The position numbers were made by a program, and so were the translations under genes. Below, piece by piece: positions 1 to 5,558 of a stretch of 7,660 nt of DNA. The DNA comes from Chloroflexota bacterium (GTDB lineage: Bacteria > Chloroflexota > Chloroflexia > Thermomicrobiales > UBA6265). The first letter of the stretch is position 1; each line of letters opens with the position of its first letter. The notes below the pieces were generated by a model. It did not search any database and had not been told where the DNA came from. It saw nothing but the letters and a program-made list of their open reading frames with translations. The stretch lies in NCBI GenBank assembly GCA_023392645.1, contig JAEVYR010000639.1, positions 1-7,660 on the forward strand. Direction: 5' to 3'.

Positions 1-564
1 GTCGATGCCTGCTGCGCGACCTTCGGCTACCCGATCTACAAGCTGATGCGGGCCATCGCCGACCGGGCGGCGACGCCGGTGCGGGTCTGGCGCGCGACCC
101 ATTTCGGCGGGCATCGCTTCGCCGCGACCGCGCTGGAGGTGCCCGAAGGTCGCTACTGGGGCCGGCTGAAGGCCGAGATGCTTTCGTCGCTTATCCACCG
201 GACCGGTCCGGCCCGAGCGCTGCGGGGAAACTACCGGGGCTGGGCCGCGCTCGAGGATCCGATCGGGCAGGTTGCCGAGGCCGAGCTACTGGCGGCGGTC
301 GGCTGGAACTGGACCGGCGCGACGATCACCGGCATCGCGGGCGACGCCACCGTCGAGCAAGGTGGCACGCTGACGGTCGCATTCTCGCACCCGGCCGGGA
401 GCGGCGAGGTAGAGATCGAGATCGTCCCGAACGGCGTCCTGACCACGATGGAGTCATCGCGAACCGCGGAGCTGGTCGAGGCGCCGCAGGTCCGGGCGAC
501 CATCGTCGCAGAGCGGCCCCAGGGCTGCCTGGCAACCATCGGCGATCGCCATGACTGGACGTGA
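1..564 (+). CDS. Sucrase/ferredoxin-like family protein, C-terminal part (5' end outside window)
   Basis: The frame is open from base 1 and runs to a TGA at 562-564, so the gene starts upstream of the window; the ATG at 46 is internal. The visible 187 residues begin with VDACCATFGYPIYKL, followed by RVWRATHFGGHRFAATAL and then PEGRYWGRL. The double cysteine, the H-x-GGHRFA block and the G-x-Y-x-GRL block are the hallmarks of the sucrase/ferredoxin-like (Suc_Fer-like) family. That family has a thioredoxin-like fold related to [2Fe-2S] thioredoxin-type ferredoxins; its cellular role is poorly known and the name 'sucrase' is not a proven activity. The usual upstream cysteine motif would lie outside the window. 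After the conserved core, about residues 70-187, comes a helical LRG...AEAELLAAVGW region and a beta-rich tail of ordinary soluble composition. The end overlaps the next gene by 14 bases, which suggests co-translation. The family call rests on recalled motifs and is fairly secure; function is not. Confidence 0.8.
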   Translation, partial: VDACCATFGYPIYKLMRAIADRAATPVRVWRATHFGGHRFAATALEVPEGRYWGRLKAEMLSSLIHRTGPARALRGNYRGWAALEDPIGQVAEAELLAAVGWNWTGATITGIAGDATVEQGGTLTVAFSHPAGSGEVEIEIVPNGVLTTMESSRTAELVEAPQVRATIVAERPQGCLATIGDRHDWT

Positions 565-970
565 GGCGGATTCCCGGCGCTGGCTGGGGCAACGAGTCAC
601 CGTGGTGATCGACCGACCTCTCGGCAGTACCCACCCGCGATACCCGGACAGCGTCTATCCCCTGAACTACGGCTGTATCGCTGGCACGCGGGCCGGCGAT
701 GGCGATCCGGTCGACGCCTATGTCCTCGGCGTCGACGTTCCCGTGGACGCCTTCACCGGAGAGGTGATCGCCATCGTTATTCGCCGGGACGACGTCGAGG
801 ACAAGCTGGTCGTCACGCCGCCGGGATCACGCTTCGCCATCGACGAAATCCGCGAGGCCGTGCGGTTTCAGGAGCAATTCTTCGACAGCGACATCGTCAT
901 GCGCCGCAATGCCGAGTACGATGGCGACGTTGCGTATCCGCGAGCGCGTGAGGAGCCAGAACCCAGATGA
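551..970 (+). CDS. Short, divergent family I inorganic pyrophosphatase
   Basis: This gene encodes 139 aa related to soluble family I inorganic pyrophosphatases, which hydrolyse PPi to phosphate with Mg2+ in the cytoplasm. The core reads VVIDRPLGS (18-26), YPLNYG (36-41) and DGDPVDAYVLG (50-60). The last contains the family signature with three metal-binding Asp (D50, D52, D55), and D84-K85 before LVVTP matches the distal Asp/Lys pair. The protein is shorter than the usual 165-180 aa. By eye alignment to the E. coli enzyme, the positions of E20, K29 and R43 are changed or absent, and the C-terminal Tyr-Lys pair (Y141/K142) is replaced by F111-D112. Similar approximately 130-aa proteins are known in Firmicutes. 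PPase activity is therefore plausible but not certain. The ATG at 551 has no strong Shine-Dalgarno but lies inside the end of the upstream gene, so translational coupling is likely. The stop overlaps the start of the threonine aldolase gene (ATGA, 967-970). Confidence 0.85.
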   Translation: MTGREADSRRWLGQRVTVVIDRPLGSTHPRYPDSVYPLNYGCIAGTRAGDGDPVDAYVLGVDVPVDAFTGEVIAIVIRRDDVEDKLVVTPPGSRFAIDEIREAVRFQEQFFDSDIVMRRNAEYDGDVAYPRAREEPEPR

Positions 971-2004
971 TCGACCTTTCCAGCGACACGTCCACCCGGC
1001 CGAACCAGGCGATGCGCGAGGCGATGGCCAGCGCGCCGGTCGGCGACGAGCAAATCCGCGAGGATCCGACCGTCAACGCCCTGCAGAAGCACGTCGCCGC
1101 GCTGACCGGCAAGGAAGCCGCCCTCTTCCTGCCCTCCGGGACGATGTGCAACGCGATCGCGCTCACCGTTCACCCGCGCCGGGGTGATTCGGTGATCCTC
1201 GACCGCCGCGCGCACCCGGTCACGTCCGAGGCTGGCGGTCCGGCGGTGCTGGCCAATGTGCTGCTGAACACGATCGACGCGCCACGCGGCCGATTCACCG
1301 CCGACGATGTCGCCGAGCGGCTCTCGCCCGGCACCACGCACGCGTCAAGAACCGGGCTGGTCTCGGTCGAAAACACCACCAATCACGGCGGCGGCGCCAT
1401 CTGGTCGCTGGAGTCGCTGGCGGCGATCCGCGCGCTGACCAAGGAACATGGGGTGCCGATGCACATGGACGGCGCGCGGCTGATGAACGCCGTCGTCGCC
1501 AGCGGGCACAGCCCGGCAGAGTTCGCCCAGCATGTCGATACGGTCTGGATCGACCTGTCGAAGGGGCTGGGCGCGCCGGTCGGGGCGGTGCTGGCGGGGT
1601 CGACAGACTTCATCGAATCCGCACGCCGCTACAAGCACATGTTCGGCGGCGCGATGCGACAGGCGGGGATCATCGCGGCGGCCGGGCTCTATGCCTTTGA
1701 GCACAACGTCGATCGTCTCGTGGAGGATCACGCCAACGCTAAACTGCTGGCCGAAGGGCTGGGCGCGATCCCGGGCGTGCGGATGGCGCACGACTCGGTC
1801 GACACGAACATCGTCTTCTTCGATGTGGGCGACGCGGGATTGACGGCGGGAGAGTTCAACGCAGCGCTGCAGCAGCGTGGCGTGCGGATGAGCACGCAGT
1901 ACACGGCCGGGACGCGGGTCCGGGCGGTGACCCACCTTGACGTCACCCGCGAGGACTGCGAGCGCGCCGTGGAAGCGGCACGAGAGGTCATGGCCGGAGC
2001 GTGA
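967..2004 (+). CDS. ltaE: L-threonine aldolase (PLP-dependent, low-specificity type)
   Basis: This 345-aa fold-type I PLP enzyme cleaves L-threonine or allo-threonine to glycine and acetaldehyde in the cytoplasm. It is full length and collinear with the Thermotoga maritima enzyme as I recall it. The N-terminal DLSSDTSTRP block (3-12) matches the family's DLRSDTVT motif. Also visible are EDPTVN (32-37), LFLPSGTMCN (53-62, phosphate-binding loop), H83 (stacks on the PLP ring), H125, the HMDGARL motif (166-172; D168 binds the pyridine nitrogen), and SKGLGAPVG (198-206) with K199 as the Schiff-base lysine. R319 near VTH (321-323) corresponds to the substrate carboxylate-binding arginine. The usual Y-G before EDP is I30-R31, an unusual change. 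The start at 967 overlaps the upstream stop by 4 bases, with GAGGAG at 950-955 as a somewhat distant ribosome site. It is the last gene of its operon, with a terminator about 60 bases downstream. Confidence 0.95.
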   Translation: MIDLSSDTSTRPNQAMREAMASAPVGDEQIREDPTVNALQKHVAALTGKEAALFLPSGTMCNAIALTVHPRRGDSVILDRRAHPVTSEAGGPAVLANVLLNTIDAPRGRFTADDVAERLSPGTTHASRTGLVSVENTTNHGGGAIWSLESLAAIRALTKEHGVPMHMDGARLMNAVVASGHSPAEFAQHVDTVWIDLSKGLGAPVGAVLAGSTDFIESARRYKHMFGGAMRQAGIIAAAGLYAFEHNVDRLVEDHANAKLLAEGLGAIPGVRMAHDSVDTNIVFFDVGDAGLTAGEFNAALQQRGVRMSTQYTAGTRVRAVTHLDVTREDCERAVEAAREVMAGA

Positions 2005-2067
2005 TGGCGGTGGGCCGGCGATGAGCCGGGGGTGGCACGCCGGGCACGCGCGGTCGCTCGAGACACG

Positions 2068-2099
2068 AAACGGGCCGGGGAGCGCTCCCCGGCCCGTTT
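2068..2099. terminator. Bidirectional intrinsic terminator (perfect 16-bp inverted repeat)
   Basis: The 32 bases form a perfect palindrome with half-site AAACGGGCCGGGGAGC and its exact complement, centred at 2083/2084. An A tract precedes and a T tract follows the GC-rich stem, giving hairpin plus T-run on both strands, although the T runs are short (TTT, then TTTGTCGTT on plus and TTTCG on minus). It lies 63 bases after the threonine aldolase stop and 23 bases after the stop of the convergent 208-aa gene, which is the expected place for a shared terminator. It is the only notable element in the 118-base intergenic gap. Confidence 0.85.
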
Positions 2100-2122
2100 G
2101 TCGTTGGTGCCCGCTTCTGATG

Positions 2123-2749
2123 CTAGAGGCTCTCGGTCCTGCGGGCCGGGCGTCGGCGCATCGATTCTGGCGGCTGGTTCCAACCGAAGTAGTCGGTCTC
2201 GTCGCCCTTGATCGCGAGCAGCACCGAATTGGTGTCCGGGTAAACCGACATCACGGCTTCGACCGGAATCCACAACTCGCTCGACGCGCCTTTCATCCCC
2301 TCGACGTACAAGAACCCGGCGAACCGCTTGCCGAAGTCCGTGGCGCCGGGCAACATGCCCTTCACGGTCCCCAGCGGGCCGTTACCGGCGTAGACGGTGT
2401 AGCCGGGCTGGATGTCGGCGATGGTGCCGAGCGTGCCCCGACGCACCAGCGCGTCCTCCGTGGGACGGTCGCGGTCGAAGATGGCCCGGTTGCCGAGCGC
2501 GACATCGCGGTCGATCGGGCCGAGCGTGCCCTTCGGCCGGCTGGCGAGAAAGGCGAACCCGAACAGCACGAGGATAGCGAGCCCCAGCGCGAGCCACAGC
2601 TCCGGCCGGTCGATGCGGTCGACATCCTCCCCCGGCTGGAACAGCGCCAGCAGGGATTCGCCGATCGTCACGATGATCACACCGAGTATTCCGAAGAATA
2701 CGATCGGAAAGATGAAGGGATCGACCAGGTGCCGCTTGATGTAGTCCAT
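2123..2749 (-). CDS. Uncharacterised membrane protein with PRC-barrel-like C-terminal domain
   Basis: I do not recognise a named family with certainty. The 208-aa protein has two predicted membrane helices (about residues 11-37 and 50-69) joined by a short acidic loop, then a soluble domain of about 130 residues. In that domain two similar motifs follow each other: GTLGTIADIQPG (105-116) and GPLGTVKGMLPG (124-135). They are followed by FLYVEG (146-151), ELWIPVEAVMSVY (158-170) and SVLLAI (175-180). The order V-Y-x-G-x-G-x-x-G-T-V, then a 'lyIP' strand, then a V-x-L strand resembles PRC-barrel/DUF2171-type small beta barrels. The C terminus is Arg-rich (RRRPARR). It is the last gene of the minus-strand oxidase cluster, 94 bases after the 127-aa gene, with GAGGAG a few bases before its ATG and a terminator just beyond its stop. 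A role in oxidase assembly or membrane anchoring is only a positional inference. Confidence 0.75.
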   Translation of the reverse strand: MDYIKRHLVDPFIFPIVFFGILGVIIVTIGESLLALFQPGEDVDRIDRPELWLALGLAILVLFGFAFLASRPKGTLGPIDRDVALGNRAIFDRDRPTEDALVRRGTLGTIADIQPGYTVYAGNGPLGTVKGMLPGATDFGKRFAGFLYVEGMKGASSELWIPVEAVMSVYPDTNSVLLAIKGDETDYFGWNQPPESMRRRPARRTESL

Positions 2750-2843
2750 GAGTCTCCTCGCCCGTTCGGGACCACCACTCCGTCCCCCAAGTGTCCGTTC
2801 TCCCGCGCGAAATGTCCAGCCTGAATGGCCGAAGGCGCGGTGT

Positions 2844-3227
2844 TCAGGCCTGTTTGTGGCCGTGCTCCATGATGATGTCGCTGACCTTCAGGGCGCCCCC
2901 TTTGGGGTCGTCTTCGCCATGCCGGTCCATCCACTCGGCGTGTCGCAGGGCTTCGCGCTTGCGGCGCTGCTGCACGAGGCGCCAGCGGTAGAGCAGCGGA
3001 CCGCTGATGCCGATGATCGGGATCAGGAACCAGTACCACGTTGTGGCGATGATGAACGACACCTCGTGGGAGCTGGTCGAGGTCGCCGCGTACCAGATGA
3101 TGCCGAGGGTCGCGATCTTGAAGGCGAACAGCGTCCACAGGAACGCCCAGCCCGCCTTGTGGCCGGAGTCATCGCGGATACGCTCTTGCTGGCGCATGGC
3201 CAGGTGACGCTCGCCGGGGGTCGCCAT
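2844..3227 (-). CDS. Uncharacterised small two-helix membrane protein of the oxidase cluster
   Basis: The 127-aa protein matches no family that I can name. It has a charged N-terminal segment (1-24), a membrane helix at about 25-48 (AGWAFLWTLFAFKIATLGII), a short polar Ser/Thr/His loop, and a second aromatic-rich helix at about 55-80 (VSFIIATTWYWFLIPIIGIS). A basic then acidic cytoplasmic-type tail follows, ending in DIIMEHGHKQA. It lies 32 bases after ctaG on the same strand and has a near-perfect ribosome-binding site, so it is very probably translated and co-transcribed with ctaG. Its size and topology are in the range of small oxidase accessory subunits or assembly factors, but no motif proves this. 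The start at 3227 is well supported by the ribosome site. Confidence 0.75.
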   Translation of the reverse strand: MATPGERHLAMRQQERIRDDSGHKAGWAFLWTLFAFKIATLGIIWYAATSTSSHEVSFIIATTWYWFLIPIIGISGPLLYRWRLVQQRRKREALRHAEWMDRHGEDDPKGGALKVSDIIMEHGHKQA

Positions 3228-3234
3228 GAGAGTC

Positions 3235-3243
3235 CACCTCCTT
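3235..3243 (-). promoter_or_regulatory. Strong Shine-Dalgarno site of the 127-aa gene
   Basis: On the minus strand this reads AAGGAGGTG, an almost full complement of the 16S rRNA 3' end, 7 bases before the ATG at 3227-3225. It fixes the start of the downstream small membrane protein and is the strongest ribosome site in the window, which implies efficient translation of an otherwise unknown protein. Confidence 0.8.
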
Positions 3244-3259
3244 CACGGCCCCGCGCCCG

Positions 3260-4192
3260 TCAAGGGTGCGTTTGTGATTCCTGCGCGGCCGCAAACGCCG
3301 CGATCTCGGCCCGCCGGCGTCGCGCCCGGGTCTTCTCGAGCAGCGCGGCGTCATCGTCTTCCGCTTCGCGCACTGCCCACTTGAGGAAGATCACGCTGGC
3401 GACGGCGAGGAACACCGCGTTCATGCCGACCCACATCTGCAACCCGGCGATCTCCTGATCCTCCTTGAGGCTGATTCCCCAGGGGCGCACCGACGCGAGC
3501 GCGTAGTGGTCGTAGACAGGGCCGCCATAGGTCAGCATGGCGCCGATGATGCCGGTCGGGATCGCCTGCAGGAAGATGTAGAGCGCCTGCATCGGCGGCG
3601 CCAGGCGTGGCCACTCGGGAACCTTGCTCATCAGCGGCCACCACAGCAGGACGCCGGCGATGACGAAGCAGACGTGCTGGGTTGTGTGCCAGATCTCGTG
3701 CCGAAGCGCAAGATCGTACATCATCGGAAAGTGCCAGATGGCGTTGATCATGTTGGCGGCGATGAACGCGGGCACCGGGTTCAGCATCCGGCGGAAGAAC
3801 CAGTTCGTCGCCCGGTTGCGCACCAGCGGTCGGTAGACCCACGCCGGCGTGCCCGCGATCCAGAGCGGGGTCGCCAGCAGGATCAGCAACAGGTGCTGAA
3901 ACATGTGCGCGCTCGAGAAGAAGAAGTGCGACCAGTCGTCGATCGGCGGCCCGAGCGCGACCAGCGCGGTCAGCGAGCCGGAGAGGAAGCAGACGACCTC
4001 GCGGGTCGTTACCGGGCGCGATTCGGCGCCGGGGCGGCGGCGGTTGAGCGGTCCCACCCACAGCAGGTACAGCGCCGTCAGCCCGAAAACGGCGACGGCG
4101 ATCTTGGGATCGAGGAACCAGTGTGTGTAATACGGGCCGGTCGGCTCGGGGCCGCCGACGTGAAGGGGCGGAAGGACAGGCGGGAATGACAT
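3260..4192 (-). CDS. ctaG: Cytochrome c oxidase assembly factor CtaG (caa3-type, Caa3_CtaG family)
   Basis: This is a multi-pass membrane protein of the caa3-type CtaG family, required for formation of active caa3 oxidase in Bacillus and probably involved in copper delivery or stability of the oxidase. It is distinct from the Cox11-type CtaG of proteobacteria. With the start chosen here it has 310 aa and about seven membrane helices (near 28-48, 66-82, 94-114, 140-155, 169-187, 201-221 and 247-272). Conserved histidines are visible in SSAHMFQHLLL (H96, H100), IWHFPMMYD (H154) and LRHEIWHTTQHV (H165, H169, H173), as are PTGIIGAML (212-220) and a Trp/Gly-rich last helix. The C-terminal tail is charged (EDDDAALLEKTRARRRR). 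An ATG 60 bases upstream (at 4252) is in frame. However, it lies at the foot of a strong hairpin, has no ribosome site, and would add a non-family peptide, so I prefer 4192, itself preceded only by a weak GGATGG. It follows subunit IV on the same strand. Confidence 0.92.
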   Translation of the reverse strand: MSFPPVLPPLHVGGPEPTGPYYTHWFLDPKIAVAVFGLTALYLLWVGPLNRRRPGAESRPVTTREVVCFLSGSLTALVALGPPIDDWSHFFFSSAHMFQHLLLILLATPLWIAGTPAWVYRPLVRNRATNWFFRRMLNPVPAFIAANMINAIWHFPMMYDLALRHEIWHTTQHVCFVIAGVLLWWPLMSKVPEWPRLAPPMQALYIFLQAIPTGIIGAMLTYGGPVYDHYALASVRPWGISLKEDQEIAGLQMWVGMNAVFLAVASVIFLKWAVREAEDDDAALLEKTRARRRRAEIAAFAAAQESQTHP

Positions 4193-4210
4193 GGTGATGC
4201 ATCCATCCAG

Positions 4211-4230
4211 CCGCGGGACCGCGGGACCGC
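4211..4230. repeat. Short tandem repeat, CCGCGGGA x 2.5
   Basis: Two and a half back-to-back copies of the 8-mer CCGCGGGA lie in the leader between the coxIV-side hairpin and the preferred ctaG start. A small inverted repeat follows directly (CCGCG, CGAT loop, CGCGG at 4230-4243). This may be no more than GC-rich slippage sequence; no function is claimed. Confidence 0.6.
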
Positions 4231-4252
4231 CGCGCGATCGCGGCAACAACAT

Positions 4253-4293
4253 GGGGCGCCGACGGGTCGATCATACTCCCGTGACGGCGCCCC
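4253..4293 (-). terminator. Strong hairpin after subunit IV gene: partial terminator or mRNA-processing stem
   Basis: A 9-bp perfect stem, GGGGCGCCG with CGGCGCCCC, continues after a two-base bulge into a further 5 bp (ACGGG with CCCGT) around an 11-base loop (4267-4277). In minus-strand reading it begins 13 bases after the TAA of the subunit IV gene and is followed by ATGTTGTTG, only moderately T-rich. The position suits a terminator or attenuator closing the structural oxidase genes, or a stem protecting the upstream mRNA from 3' decay. Which of these applies cannot be told from sequence alone. Confidence 0.6.
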
Positions 4294-4306
4294 GTGTGAA
4301 ACGCGC

Positions 4307-4654
4307 TTACTGACCGCCGAAGAAGAAGTCGACCGAGCGATGCCGCATCATGAGGCCGACCGCGATATACACCGCCATTGCGACGATCAAGGCGGACGCG
4401 AAGATGCCGGCGAGCAGCTTCGGGTCCATCTTCAGGTGCATGAAGTACCCGACGACGAAGAGGAACTTGATCACCGAGAGGAAGATCAACGCCTCGACGA
4501 GAATTCCGGAAAACGCCGGGATGTAGTAGATCGCGACTTCGATCGCCGTCACGATCGCGAGAAAGATGGCGATCCAGACGTAGGTCTTGAGTTCCGGGTG
4601 ATGCTCCTCATGCTCGGCGCTCAGCGCCGGCATGCTGCCTGTGTGTTGAGACAT
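4307..4654 (-). CDS. ctaF: Cytochrome c oxidase subunit IV (bacterial COX4 type)
   Basis: The 115-aa protein is a prokaryotic cytochrome c oxidase subunit IV, a small integral membrane subunit that stabilises the oxidase but carries no cofactor. It has three predicted helices (about 24-44, 50-72 and 79-103). The family motif IKFLFVVGYFMHLKMD (62-77) spans the end of helix two and its polar flank. The N-terminal tail is rich in His and Glu (AEHEEHHPELK, 13-23), typical of this family, and the C terminus ends FFFGGQ. A clear ribosome site, AGGGGAGGAG at 4668-4659 on the minus strand, precedes the ATG at 4654. The gene starts 33 bases after the subunit III stop, so the two are almost certainly co-transcribed. 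Length and topology are normal for the family. Confidence 0.93.
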   Translation of the reverse strand: MSQHTGSMPALSAEHEEHHPELKTYVWIAIFLAIVTAIEVAIYYIPAFSGILVEALIFLSVIKFLFVVGYFMHLKMDPKLLAGIFASALIVAMAVYIAVGLMMRHRSVDFFFGGQ

Positions 4655-4687
4655 ATCGCTCCTCCCCTGTGTCGGGCCCGGTGACGG

Positions 4688-5443
<756 letters not shown>

Positions 5444-5459
5444 GCTCTCCCCTTTGTCG

Positions 5460-5514
5460 CCGGACGGGTCTGACGCCCGTCACTGTCATGTGGTTGCACC
5501 CGCGAGACGTCCGG
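5460..5514. repeat. Overlapping inverted repeats in the subunit I-III spacer
   Basis: Two inverted repeats share bases: GACGGG (5463-5468) with CCCGTC (5476-5481), around a 7-base loop, and CCGGACG (5460-5466) with CGTCCGG (5508-5514), around a 41-base interval. Because both use 5463-5466, the two stems exclude one another in RNA. They lie 16 bases or more upstream of the subunit III ATG in transcript order, so they may be an intercistronic structure affecting subunit III translation or mRNA processing. High GC content makes chance pairing possible. Confidence 0.45.
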
Positions 5515-5558
5515 TGACGCGGCGGCGGGGTGCGCCGTCGCCGCGCCGGTTGCGTGGG

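Noticed and set aside
1937..2824. Long plus-strand open frame of 295 codons
   Set aside because: It runs across the aldolase end, the terminator and the antisense of the 208-aa membrane protein gene; its product has shadow-like Arg/His/Asp/Glu composition and no motif.
4234..4241. GCGATCGC octamer resembling the cyanobacterial HIP1 site
   Set aside because: I noted only this copy, in GC-rich sequence within a small hairpin; nothing else suggests cyanobacteria.
4193..4252. Longer ctaG starting at the ATG at 4252
   Set aside because: The extra 20 residues are unlike family N termini, the ATG abuts the foot of a strong hairpin, and there is no ribosome site; 4192 fits better.
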